8,798 nt of DNA from an uncultured Mucilaginibacter sp. (GCF_946481715.1 NZ_CAMLOV010000206.1:1-8798), one strand, 5' to 3'; counted from the stretch's first letter, positions 1 to 6,694 are shown. Numbers and translations are program-made. The notes: generated from the sequence alone by a model not told the origin.

Positions 1-758
1 AATACCGCTTATCCGAAGCGTTGATGGCCACTTATAAACTGGTATGGGACGATTATTGCGCCTGGTACCTGGAAATGGTGAAGCCCGTTTACAAACCGGG
101 TGCCGAAAAGCAAAGCATCGACGCTGAAACTTACGCGGCTACTATCAATTTCTTCCAAAACATTTTAAAAGTATTGCATCCGTTTATGCCCTTCCTTACC
201 GAGGAGCTGTGGCACGATGAGCTCTTTGGCGGAAGAAGCGAGCTTGATTGCTGCATTGTGGCGCAATTACCCGCAATTGGGGAAATCAATTCCCGGCTGG
301 TAGCCGAAATTGAAGTTGTTCAACAGGTTGTTGCCCAGTTACGTAACACACGCAACACCAAACAACTATCGCCAAAAGAGGCCTTGCCGCTTGCTGTAAA
401 AGTAAATTCGGTAGTCGATTATATAAAATACCAACCCATTATTAAGCATTTGGGGAATATTAACGAGTTGACTTTGGTAACCGAAGCAGTTGCCGGTGCA
501 GTAAACTTTATTGCCGGCACAGATGAGTTTTATATTGCTTTGAATATAGAAATTGATGTTGAAGAAGAAAAAGAACGCCTGGAAAAAGAAAGGGATTACC
601 TTTTTGGTTTCTTAAAAGCAGTAAACGCCAAATTGAGCAACGAGCGTTTTATGGCCAACGCAAAACCAGAGGTTGTTGAGAATGAGCTGAAAAAGAAAGC
701 GGATGCCGAATCTAAATTAAAAACGGTGGAAGACAACCTGCGCGGATTGGCAGGTTAA
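1..758 (+). CDS. valS: Valine--tRNA ligase, C-terminal part (5' end outside the window)
   Basis: Charges tRNA-Val with valine in the cytoplasm. Only the last ~251 codons are present. The reading frame is open from base 3 and continues leftwards out of the window, so the TTG/ATG codons at 21-26 are internal and not starts. The visible part begins in the anticodon-binding helical domain: YRLSEALMATYKLVWDDYCA and the following WYLEMVKP are typical of ValRS, as is HPFMPFLTEELWHD near 178-216. It ends with the charged C-terminal coiled-coil arm (about 550-752, rich in E/K/L, including LSNERFMANAKPEVVENE), which contacts the tRNA elbow in this family. The stop is TAA at 756-758. The catalytic HIGH/KMSKS domains lie upstream and cannot be seen. 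The next gene on the same strand starts 100 bp downstream, far enough that it is probably expressed separately. Confidence 0.96.
   Translation, partial: YRLSEALMATYKLVWDDYCAWYLEMVKPVYKPGAEKQSIDAETYAATINFFQNILKVLHPFMPFLTEELWHDELFGGRSELDCCIVAQLPAIGEINSRLVAEIEVVQQVVAQLRNTRNTKQLSPKEALPLAVKVNSVVDYIKYQPIIKHLGNINELTLVTEAVAGAVNFIAGTDEFYIALNIEIDVEEEKERLEKERDYLFGFLKAVNAKLSNERFMANAKPEVVENELKKKADAESKLKTVEDNLRGLAG
735..756 (+). terminator. Perfect 7-bp hairpin spanning the valS stop codon (possible weak terminator)
   Basis: AACCTGC (735-741) and GCAGGTT (750-756) are exact inverted complements around an 8-nt loop, and the right arm reaches the first base of the valS stop codon. The sequence that follows (AATTGTAAT) is not U-rich, so this is not a canonical intrinsic terminator. 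It could protect the 3' end or simply be coincidence within coding sequence. Confidence 0.25.
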
Positions 759-858
759 TTGTAATACGTTAAGGCTGTTTAAATACAAATACACAACTTA
801 TTGCGTATGGTAAACTGCCAATTTGTTTAGTTTTAAATTAACGGAATAAAGTATTAAA

Positions 859-2670
859 GTGGATTTTTTTAATTTCTCAATTTATAAAATACTTTCCCGG
901 GACTTGTCGATCCTCGACCAGGCCCGTATCCGTTTATTGTATTATGGTTTCCTGCTCATCTTTGTGGCCCTCGGCGCGTTATTTTTAAGTGTTTACCTCC
1001 AGGGGCTGCCTTTGCTTACTGCAACATCCGGAATTTTAATGTTTTGCGTTGCCGCGCTGTTTAAATACCTCACCTATAAGCCACATTGGCGCAATATATC
1101 GCACATATTACTGATACTGGGTACCATCGTGAACCTATCCACTGTGTTTGTAATTATGCAGGATGTAAACATTATTGTTATCCAGATCATTATCCTGGTG
1201 GTAGTGTTTAGTTTTTACATGCTTGGGGTAAACTGGGGCATGTTTTATTCGCTGCTGAACTTATTGCCGGTACTGTTGTTTTTGGTAATGGTTTACGATC
1301 ATAATTACGCCATAAGCTTTAAGCCCGAAAAGGTTGACGACGCTACAATTATAATAGGGGTATTTGCCAATTTTATACTCATTATCTTTATCCACAGCCA
1401 CTTTTATACCGCTTTTTTAAAGAATATAAAGCAACTAAAGGATACCAGCGAAGAGCAGGCTGCCCTCAACATAAAATTTGAGCGTGCGATTGAGAAAGCC
1501 GAAAAATCTTCACAGGTGCAATCAGAGTTTTTGTCGACTATGTCGCATGAGATCCGCACTCCGCTAAATGCTGTTATAGGCATGACCAACCTGCTAATGA
1601 TGAACAGCCCGCGGCCAGACCAGGGCGAGAACCTGGAGATTCTGAAATTTTCGGCAAATAACCTGCTGGCCATCGTTAATGATGTGCTGGATTTTAACAA
1701 GATCGAATCGGGCAAGATCGTGTTCGAAAAAATAAAGTTCAATTTGGCCGACCTGTTGCACAATATATGCGGGGGCCAAATTATTAAGGCCGAAGAAAAA
1801 GGATTGCTGTTTAAGCTGGATATTGATAGCGCACTAAGGCGTAAAGTGATATTTGGCGACCCAACCCGCTTAACGCAAATAATTTTTAACCTCACCAGCA
1901 ATGCTATCAAATTCACTGGTGCCGGCAGTGTTGGGGTAAGGGTTACCTGCCTGGAGGACCGCCACAATACCATCACCGTAGGCTTCTCGGTAAAAGATAC
2001 CGGCATCGGTATAAAAAAGGAAAATCTCGAGAGCATATTTGAGCCTTTTACACAGGAATCTATCACCACCACGCGCCAATATGGCGGCACAGGTTTAGGT
2101 TTGGCCATTGTGAAGCGTTTGCTGGAATTACAGGGTTTGCAAATGAATGTACACAGTGTAGTTAACCAGGGATCGGAGTTTTCGTTCAATATGGAGTTCC
2201 CGGTTTCTACAGAAGTTGCTACGCCGCCTGCACAAAAACAACAACAGCGCCAGCAATCTGCACCCGAAACCGATATTTTTGGAGCGGCTAACCTGCGTGT
2301 GCTGATAGCCGAAGACAACCCGGTGAACGTGATGCTGATGAAAAAACTATTCAGCAAATGGCAGATAGTGCCTACCATTGCCGAAAATGGCGAGCGCGCT
2401 GTGGAAATTATGCAGTACGGCAACTTCGATATTATATTGATGGATTTGCAGATGCCGATAATGAATGGTTTTGATGCCACTATCGAGATCCGCAAAATGC
2501 CGGATCCGGCCAAGGCTAATATCCCTATCATCGCGCTTACTGCGTCGGCCTTGTTCGATATAAAAGACCAGGTGACCTCGGCAGGCATGGACGATTACGT
2601 GGCCAAACCATTTAAACCGGATGAACTGATGGAGAAGATACAGAACCTGGTGGCTGCGAAAGCGGTATAG
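859..2670 (+). CDS. Membrane-bound hybrid sensor histidine kinase/response regulator
   Basis: A 603-aa two-component protein that should autophosphorylate and pass phosphate to its own receiver. Six hydrophobic segments (about residues 26-47, 52-71, 81-100, 105-122, 125-146, 162-182) form the N-terminal half with only short loops, so no periplasmic sensor domain is evident. A charged linker (183-220) leads into the HisKA domain with phospho-acceptor H230 in SHEIRTPLN. The HATPase domain has its N box at N348 (TSNAIKFTG), G1 box D380-TGIGI and G2 box GGTGLGL from G409. A Gln/Pro-rich tether (about 455-472) joins the C-terminal receiver, which has acidic pair E485/D486, phospho-acceptor D529 (LMDLQMP), T561 and K583 (AKPF), all intact. 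The start is GTG at 859. A purine stretch GGAATAAAG (843-851) lies upstream, but ribosome-binding sites are weak in this phylum. No output domain or partner regulator is adjacent, so target and signal are unknown; an Hpt protein elsewhere may complete a relay. Confidence 0.93.
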   Translation: MDFFNFSIYKILSRDLSILDQARIRLLYYGFLLIFVALGALFLSVYLQGLPLLTATSGILMFCVAALFKYLTYKPHWRNISHILLILGTIVNLSTVFVIMQDVNIIVIQIIILVVVFSFYMLGVNWGMFYSLLNLLPVLLFLVMVYDHNYAISFKPEKVDDATIIIGVFANFILIIFIHSHFYTAFLKNIKQLKDTSEEQAALNIKFERAIEKAEKSSQVQSEFLSTMSHEIRTPLNAVIGMTNLLMMNSPRPDQGENLEILKFSANNLLAIVNDVLDFNKIESGKIVFEKIKFNLADLLHNICGGQIIKAEEKGLLFKLDIDSALRRKVIFGDPTRLTQIIFNLTSNAIKFTGAGSVGVRVTCLEDRHNTITVGFSVKDTGIGIKKENLESIFEPFTQESITTTRQYGGTGLGLAIVKRLLELQGLQMNVHSVVNQGSEFSFNMEFPVSTEVATPPAQKQQQRQQSAPETDIFGAANLRVLIAEDNPVNVMLMKKLFSKWQIVPTIAENGERAVEIMQYGNFDIILMDLQMPIMNGFDATIEIRKMPDPAKANIPIIALTASALFDIKDQVTSAGMDDYVAKPFKPDELMEKIQNLVAAKAV

Positions 2671-2743
2671 CTGTAAATAACTCAATCGATTTTAGGTACA
2701 GGCCATCCCGGGCTTGTTTAACCCTCATTATAAAAGTAGCCAC

Positions 2744-2767
2744 TGCCCAACCGCTTTGCCCAACCGC
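2744..2767. repeat. Two direct copies of an 11-bp unit, 13-bp period
   Basis: TGCCCAACCGC occurs at 2744-2754 and again at 2757-2767, separated by TT. It lies in the 156-bp gap between two convergent genes. The repeat is exact, but with only two copies its role is unknown; it could be an accident of local duplication. Confidence 0.6.
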
Positions 2768-2826
2768 AAACCTTGCATTGGGATGCGGAATTAAATCGGC
2801 ATGATGGGTTAACATTTTGGCGTTGG

Positions 2827-3285
2827 CTAAAGCTCTTTATACGAGGGTAGCTCCTCTAAAAATTTATAACACTCATTCTCAAAATCTATACGGCAGTAAT
2901 AATGCTGTAGCCCATTGCTTACCACCAACAGTTTTACCTTATGCACCATGTTGTAACGTGCTGCCTGGTCAAACGTGTTTTGGCTAATGGCAACCGAAGG
3001 CGCTTTGCACTCTACCAGCAAAACTTTTTCGCCCGCCGAGTTATGCACCACTATGTCCGACCGCTTGGCCATGCCATGCAGCTTTAGCCCTCCCTCCAGC
3101 TTTATAAGCGATTTTGGGTAATGCTTTTGTTTGATGAGGTATTGCACAAAATGCTGGCGCACCCATTCCTCGGGAGTAAGGATGATGCTGCGTTTGCGCA
3201 ACTCATCAAACACGCTCAACTGCCCGTTCTCGTCGGTAAGCTTAAAAGGGTAGGGGGGGAGGTTGAGCGGCAGTAGCAGGTCCAT
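2827..3285 (-). CDS. Stand-alone HsdR N-terminal-like PD-(D/E)XK protein
   Basis: A 152-aa protein resembling the isolated N-terminal nuclease-fold domain of type I restriction HsdR subunits. Family-like signatures are LTPEEWVRQHFVQYL (residues 36-50, with candidate motif Glu E39/E40), RSDIVV with D77, VECKAP with E92 and K94, and the QAARYN helix (Q107). D77-x14-E-C-K fits the PD-(D/E)XK catalytic pattern, so nuclease activity is possible, but none is proven. There is no helicase or ATPase domain and no hsdM/hsdS neighbour, so it is not a type I restriction system. It is transcribed divergently from holA, 118 bp apart; from memory this pairing recurs in Bacteroidota, which would suggest a housekeeping DNA role. 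The ATG at 3285 sits 20 bp from a good promoter match. A C7 run covers codons 9-11. It is convergent with the histidine kinase. Confidence 0.85.
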   Translation of the reverse strand: MDLLLPLNLPPYPFKLTDENGQLSVFDELRKRSIILTPEEWVRQHFVQYLIKQKHYPKSLIKLEGGLKLHGMAKRSDIVVHNSAGEKVLLVECKAPSVAISQNTFDQAARYNMVHKVKLLVVSNGLQHYYCRIDFENECYKFLEELPSYKEL

Positions 3286-3305
3286 TTTTGTTCGGTGTCG
3301 AAAGC

Positions 3306-3338
3306 CAAAAGTAATAAGTCTTAAGCCAAAAAAACAAA
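3306..3338 (-). promoter_or_regulatory. Predicted Bacteroidota-type promoter of the PD-(D/E)XK gene
   Basis: On the minus strand TTTG (3335-3338, -33 element) and TACTTTTG (3306-3313, -7 element, matching TAnnTTTG) are separated by 21 bp, within the spacing usual for the primary sigma factor of this phylum. The -7 element ends 20 bp before the ATG at 3285, giving a short leader. Confidence 0.6.
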
Positions 3339-3374
3339 ATGCCCGGTTTTAGTTAAAACATAGATTTGACTTCT

Positions 3375-3382
3375 TACTTTTG
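3375..3382 (+). promoter_or_regulatory. Predicted -7 promoter element of holA
   Basis: TACTTTTG matches TAnnTTTG exactly and lies 21 bp before the holA ATG, mirroring the element of the divergent gene. The -33 element is poor: only TTTT at 3347-3350, with a 24-bp spacer. The two promoters may therefore differ in strength despite near-identical -7 regions. Confidence 0.5.
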
Positions 3383-3403
3383 GTTTCCGACTTTTAACTC
3401 AGC

Positions 3404-4426
3404 ATGACTGCCCCCGAAATACTAAAAGACCTTAAGGCCCGCAAATTTAAACCCCTGTATCTGCTGCATGGCGAGGAACCCTATTTTATAGATCTGGTGA
3501 GCAACTATATTGAGGATAAGGTATTGTCGGATGCGGAGAAAGGGTTTAACCAAACGTTACTGTACGGCAAAGATACCGATATCATGACGGCCATTAACGC
3601 GGCTAAACGCTACCCCATGATGAGCGATTACCAGGTAGTAATGGTAAAAGAAGCGCAGGACATGAAATGGGGAAGGGACGATGAAGACAAAAAGAGCATT
3701 AACCCGCTTTTGGCCTATTTGGAAAACCCACTACCCAGTACCATCCTGGTTTTCTGCTACAAATACGGCAAGTTTGATAAACGAAAAAAAACCTACAAAG
3801 CGATAGAGAAGAAAGGGCTGATATTTGAATCGGCACCTTTATATGACAGCAAGATACCCGCCTGGATAGAAGGGTACATTGCCGATAAAAAATACAAGAT
3901 AAACGGGCAGGCATCCGCTATGTTATCCGAGTATTTGGGGAACGACCTGTCAAAAATAGCCAACGAACTGGATAAGCTGATGCTGAACATCAGCCAGGGC
4001 GAAGAGATCACCCTGAAGCATATCCAGGATAATATTGGCATCAGCAAAGAATATAATGTATTTGAGCTGCAATCGGCTTTAACAAAAAAGGATGCTTTTA
4101 AAGTAAACCAAATTATTAACTACTTTGAGGCAAACCCAAAGGCGAACCCCATAGTGCTGGTTTTAGGCAACCTGAACAACTTTTTTAGCAAAGTGCTGGC
4201 TTATCATTACGTAAAAGATAAGTCGCCGCAAAACCTTGCGCGCGAGCTTGGCGTGAACCCTTATTTTTTAAAAGACTACGAACAGGCGGCACGCGGGTAC
4301 AGCCTTGGTAAAACCTTCCAGGTGATAAGCTACCTGCGCGAGTACGACCTGAAAAGCAAGGGGGTGGAATCTAATACCGGGCATGGTGGTTTGATGAAGG
4401 AATTGATGTTTAAAATATTACATTAG
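3404..4426 (+). CDS. holA: DNA polymerase III subunit delta
   Basis: The clamp-loader subunit that opens the beta sliding clamp at replication forks. The 340-aa length matches the family. The N-terminal domain begins with KPLYLLHGEEPYFID (residues 16-30), the degenerate P-loop-like segment typical of HolA. The Bacteroidota form of the C-terminal collar domain ends in GGLMKELMFKILH. YPMMSDYQVVMVKEAQDM and the following PLLAYLENPLPSTILVF are the usual clamp-loader fold segments. The start at ATG 3404 is supported by the family-like N-terminus and by the promoter 21 bp upstream; no Shine-Dalgarno sequence is visible. The acyltransferase downstream begins 19 bp after the stop, so the two may share a transcript although their functions are unrelated. 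Confidence 0.95.
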   Translation: MTAPEILKDLKARKFKPLYLLHGEEPYFIDLVSNYIEDKVLSDAEKGFNQTLLYGKDTDIMTAINAAKRYPMMSDYQVVMVKEAQDMKWGRDDEDKKSINPLLAYLENPLPSTILVFCYKYGKFDKRKKTYKAIEKKGLIFESAPLYDSKIPAWIEGYIADKKYKINGQASAMLSEYLGNDLSKIANELDKLMLNISQGEEITLKHIQDNIGISKEYNVFELQSALTKKDAFKVNQIINYFEANPKANPIVLVLGNLNNFFSKVLAYHYVKDKSPQNLARELGVNPYFLKDYEQAARGYSLGKTFQVISYLREYDLKSKGVESNTGHGGLMKELMFKILH

Positions 4427-4445
4427 CCCATTAGCAAAATATTTT

Positions 4446-5567
4446 ATGAGTGATGCACACCCCGCCACGGCAGGGCCGGTAAAGTTAAAATATATTGATG
4501 CTTTGCGCGGGTTGGCTATTTTAGCTGTAATAATGGTGCATTGCGGGCAATATGGCAGCAACCGGCACCTTACGCCATTTATTCAATATGTAATTTTGCA
4601 GGGCGCCAGCGGTGTGGCACTGTTTTATTTTGTCAGCGCGTACACTTTAATGCACTCCATGCATTCGCGTATAAGCGCCGGGGGTAACTTTATCAGCAAT
4701 TTTTATATCAGGCGGTTTTTTAGGATAGCCCCCATGTTTTACATGGCTATTTTATATTACCTATGGCAAGATACAGGCGGTAACCTGGCTAACATTTTTC
4801 CTGTTTTTACCAAAGGGAATGTGGTAGCGCACCTGTTGCTGGCACATGGGGTAAGCCCCTGGTGGATAAATACGCTGGTGCCGGGCGGCTGGTCTGTTGC
4901 CAACGAGGTGTTTTTTTACATTATGCTACCGCTGTTGTTTTTTAAAATAAACAATACGCAGCGTGCAGCGGTATTTTTCCTGGCGGCATTATATGGCAGG
5001 TACGTGGTAGATTTTATTTTGCGGAAGTATGTGGTTGGCAACGACGATAATTTAATTGAATATAGCAGGCTTTACCTGCCCGCCAATTTGCCGGTATTTG
5101 CATTGGGCATATTGTATTATTTTATAATAACCGATAACTACAGGATAAAGGTTAGCCCGGCCGTTATTTTTTTAGGGGCCATTACGCTGCTGCTTAATGT
5201 TATTGGGATAGTTATTTTGCCGGGCCATGTGTTGTTTACCATCGCAATTTTTATTTTGGCTATAGCATTAAGCAAAACAGAATTTAAACTTGTGGTGAAC
5301 CCGGTACTCACCTTTATAGGTAAAATAAGTTATAGCGTGTATTTAAGCCATTTTGCCGTGTTTTACTGGATGGTAAAAACCAACTTAGCCGATTTTGTAC
5401 CGGCGGAGAGTTTAGCAGGCGCTGTAGCAAATTTTGCAATAAGGTATATAGTTGCAGCTACAATTGCTATTGCAATATCATCGGTTTTATATAAATTTAT
5501 CGAACTGCCTATGCAGCGGCTGGGGTACAGGATCATCAACCGGAAAAAGTTGCAAATGCTAAAATAA
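4446..5567 (+). CDS. Acyltransferase family 3 (OafA/NodX-like) membrane O-acyltransferase
   Basis: A 373-aa polytopic inner-membrane protein with about ten hydrophobic segments, probably transferring acetyl or other acyl groups onto a cell-surface sugar. Family signatures are present in order: YIDALRGLAILAVIMVH with R21, G22 and the candidate catalytic H32; FYIRRFFRIAP (residues 86-96); LLAHG (H134); GGWSVANEVFFYIMLP with E154, which corresponds to the family W-S-x-x-x-E motif; and GKISYSVYLSHFAVFYW near the C-terminus (usual form SYxxYLxH). No C-terminal SGNH domain is fused. The acceptor substrate cannot be told from sequence, since no glycan biosynthesis genes adjoin. The ATG at 4446 follows the holA stop by 19 bp with no clear promoter, so it is probably read through from holA. 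Base composition looks a little more AT-rich than holA, as is common for membrane proteins. Confidence 0.9.
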   Translation: MSDAHPATAGPVKLKYIDALRGLAILAVIMVHCGQYGSNRHLTPFIQYVILQGASGVALFYFVSAYTLMHSMHSRISAGGNFISNFYIRRFFRIAPMFYMAILYYLWQDTGGNLANIFPVFTKGNVVAHLLLAHGVSPWWINTLVPGGWSVANEVFFYIMLPLLFFKINNTQRAAVFFLAALYGRYVVDFILRKYVVGNDDNLIEYSRLYLPANLPVFALGILYYFIITDNYRIKVSPAVIFLGAITLLLNVIGIVILPGHVLFTIAIFILAIALSKTEFKLVVNPVLTFIGKISYSVYLSHFAVFYWMVKTNLADFVPAESLAGAVANFAIRYIVAATIAIAISSVLYKFIELPMQRLGYRIINRKKLQMLK

Positions 5568-5600
5568 TATTGCTTTGCAATAATTATATATTAATATTGC
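5568..5600 (+). other. AT-rich element with three alternating 6-nt arms after the acyltransferase gene
   Basis: TATTGC (5568-5573), GCAATA (5577-5582) and TATTGC (5595-5600) follow each other, so the middle arm can pair with either neighbour: a tight 3-nt-loop hairpin or a longer AT-rich hairpin. There is no U-tract, so it is at best a weak transcription end. Function unknown. Confidence 0.3.
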
Positions 5601-5663
5601 CTAAGTGTTTTATTTATATATATGATTTGCGGTAACCGATAGTTTAAATATTCTTGAAAATAT

Positions 5664-5671
5664 TAAATTTG
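5664..5671 (+). promoter_or_regulatory. Candidate -7 promoter element of the small membrane protein gene
   Basis: TAAATTTG matches TAnnTTTG exactly and ends 7 bp before the ATG at 5679, implying a very short or absent leader. The only -33 candidate is TTTA at 5643-5646, one base off consensus, with a 17-bp spacer. The region is very AT-rich, so a chance match is possible. Confidence 0.35.
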
Positions 5672-5678
5672 CTATAAA

Positions 5679-5870
5679 ATGACTGCTCCACGTATTTTCG
5701 CAATTACCATGCTGACCATAGCGCTGTTGCTAATAGCCGGCGTAATTTTTTTCAGCATACTTAAATATATCAAAAAACGCTATTACCCCAATTGGAAATT
5801 CCCCGATTACGTTAGCGTAGGGTATGCCGAATACCTGTATCACAAGTTTATAAAAAGAGACTTAAAGTAA
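5679..5870 (+). CDS. Small single-span membrane protein, unknown function
   Basis: A 63-aa protein not recognised as any named family. Residues 7-29 form one strong hydrophobic helix (FAITMLTIALLLIAGVIFF). A basic, aromatic-rich tail follows (KYIKKRYYPNWKFPDYVSV, then GYAEYLYHKFIKRDLK). The positive tail predicts a cytoplasmic C-terminus. The composition (YY, W, YAEYLYHKF) is that of a real protein rather than random sequence, and the gap on either side leaves room for no other gene. It starts 111 bp after the acyltransferase and has its own candidate promoter. It could be a small membrane accessory or orphan protein; no partner can be inferred from position. Confidence 0.65.
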   Translation: MTAPRIFAITMLTIALLLIAGVIFFSILKYIKKRYYPNWKFPDYVSVGYAEYLYHKFIKRDLK

Positions 5871-5877
5871 CGCCTCC

Positions 5878-5911
5878 CAGGCCGAGTCACTTTTTACTCT
5901 CCTGCCTTTTT
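5878..5911 (+). terminator. Possible weak intrinsic terminator
   Basis: After the small membrane gene, GAGT (5884-5887) can pair with ACTC (5896-5899), and CAGG (5878-5881) with CCTG (5901-5904), giving an interrupted stem with an 8-nt loop, followed shortly by TTTTT (5907-5911). The stem is short and bulged, so the call is tentative. Confidence 0.35.
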
Positions 5912-5942
5912 CGCATTTTTACGGCTTTAATAATTGATGCAT

Positions 5943-6350
5943 ATGAATCATTGGCTGGTAAAAAGCGAACCTGTAAAATATAGTTGGGAAAAATTTAATA
6001 AAGAAGGCCGCACCTTTTGGGATGGCGTGCGCAACTACCAGGCGCGTAATAATTTAAGGCTAATGGAAACCGGCGACCTGGTGATGTGGTACCACAGTAA
6101 CGACGGTAAAGAAATTGTGGGCATTGCCCGCGTGGTGAAAACCGCCTACCAGGACCCAACAACAGAAGACCCAAACTGGGTGGTGGTTGACCTTGAACCC
6201 GTAGAAAGCCTTAAACGACCCGTAACCCTCGAAGAAATAAAAGCCGATGGACGCCTTAAAGAAATAGGACTGGTGCGCCAGGGCCGCTTATCGGTAATGG
6301 CTTTAAAGCGCGAAGAATTTGACAGGATATTGGAACTGGCGAATAATTAG
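5943..6350 (+). CDS. EVE domain-containing protein
   Basis: A 135-aa protein consisting of one EVE domain, the PUA-like fold of human THYN1 and its bacterial relatives, thought to bind modified bases in DNA or RNA. Visible signatures are MNHWLVKSEP (residues 1-10), FWDGVRNYQARN (25-36), METGDLVMWYHSN (41-53, the aromatic ligand-pocket region), IVGIARVV (58-65), and the closing RQGRLSVMALKREEF. Length and motifs match stand-alone family members. ATG at 5943 is chosen because family members begin M-x-x-W-L-V-K-S-E-P; in-frame TTG 5934 and ATG 5937 would add only two or three residues. No restriction, methylase or McrB-like gene adjoins, so its modified-base partner is not indicated. It ends 3 bp from the convergent lipoprotein gene. 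Confidence 0.93.
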   Translation: MNHWLVKSEPVKYSWEKFNKEGRTFWDGVRNYQARNNLRLMETGDLVMWYHSNDGKEIVGIARVVKTAYQDPTTEDPNWVVVDLEPVESLKRPVTLEEIKADGRLKEIGLVRQGRLSVMALKREEFDRILELANN

Positions 6351-6353
6351 CCT

Positions 6354-6674
6354 TTAAAACTTCCCGAAGAAATTCGAGATATCAAAATACACATCCAAAT
6401 CTTTCCCTTCGGCCGTTGTTATATGGATGATATCGTATGGCTTTTTGTCCTGATTGGAAAGCGACTGCCCGCGAGCTTTATAGTCAGGGTATTTTGCGCG
6501 CAGCCATGCGTATTCAGCATCTATCCCTTGCTGTTCGTGCGTTTCTGTAATCACGATAGCAGTTTTATAAGAGCTGCCATCTTGCGCAACGCTTACTCCG
6601 GCCAGTTTTTTGGTGCTTGAGCAGGATGCGAAGATTAGTAGCGACAAGGCGAGTACTAAACAAATTCTTTTCAT
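6354..6674 (-). CDS. Small lipoprotein, conserved Bacteroidota type, function unknown
   Basis: A 106-aa protein with a lipoprotein signal: basic MKR, hydrophobic core, then lipobox FASC with C18, so it is probably lipid-anchored in the cell envelope. The mature part contains DGSSYKTAIVI (residues 32-42), EYAWLRAKYPDYKARGQSL, KKPYDIIHITT and the C-terminal FDISNFFGKF. I recall similar small proteins with this ending in other Bacteroidota, but I know of no assigned function. It is probably a single compact alpha/beta domain. The ATG at 6674 is 20 bp downstream of the macro-domain gene stop, and it is the last gene of a four-gene minus-strand run. A TAAATTTA sequence upstream misses the -7 consensus by one base, so an internal promoter is possible. 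Confidence 0.85.
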   Translation of the reverse strand: MKRICLVLALSLLIFASCSSTKKLAGVSVAQDGSSYKTAIVITETHEQQGIDAEYAWLRAKYPDYKARGQSLSNQDKKPYDIIHITTAEGKDLDVYFDISNFFGKF

Positions 6675-6694
6675 AATAGCGATAATTTAGGTTG

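Larger units (their letters stand above)
3297..3391. repeat. Long imperfect inverted repeat spanning a divergent promoter region
   Basis: The arms at 3297-3320 and 3368-3391 are inverted complements with 21 of 24 matching positions. The 16-nt core, GACTTCTTACTTTTGG at 3368-3383, differs from its mirror (3305-3320) by one base. The arms are 47 bp apart and sit almost symmetrically between the PD-(D/E)XK gene and holA. Each arm contains TACTTTTG pointing outward towards its own gene. A smaller palindrome GTTTTAGTTAAAAC (3346-3359) lies between them. It may be a duplicated promoter, a paired regulator site, or a cruciform/hairpin-forming element. Confidence 0.85.

Noticed and set aside
21..26. 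A start codon for a short gene at the left edge
   Set aside because: The frame is open to the window edge and the upstream codons continue the ValRS sequence, so this is the interior of valS.
1404..2588. A 394-codon open frame antisense to the histidine kinase
   Set aside because: It lies wholly opposite a gene with all kinase and receiver motifs intact, and its translation (rich in Ser, Ile, Cys and Arg) has no recognisable domain. It is a by-product of codon use on the coding strand.
2827..3285. Part of a type I restriction-modification system
   Set aside because: Only the HsdR-N-like domain is present; there is no helicase part, hsdM or hsdS, and the flanks are housekeeping genes.
5934..5942. 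Earlier TTG (5934) or ATG (5937) start for the EVE gene
   Set aside because: Family members start directly with M-x-x-W-L-V-K-S-E-P, which fits the ATG at 5943, though the ATG at 5937 cannot be fully excluded.
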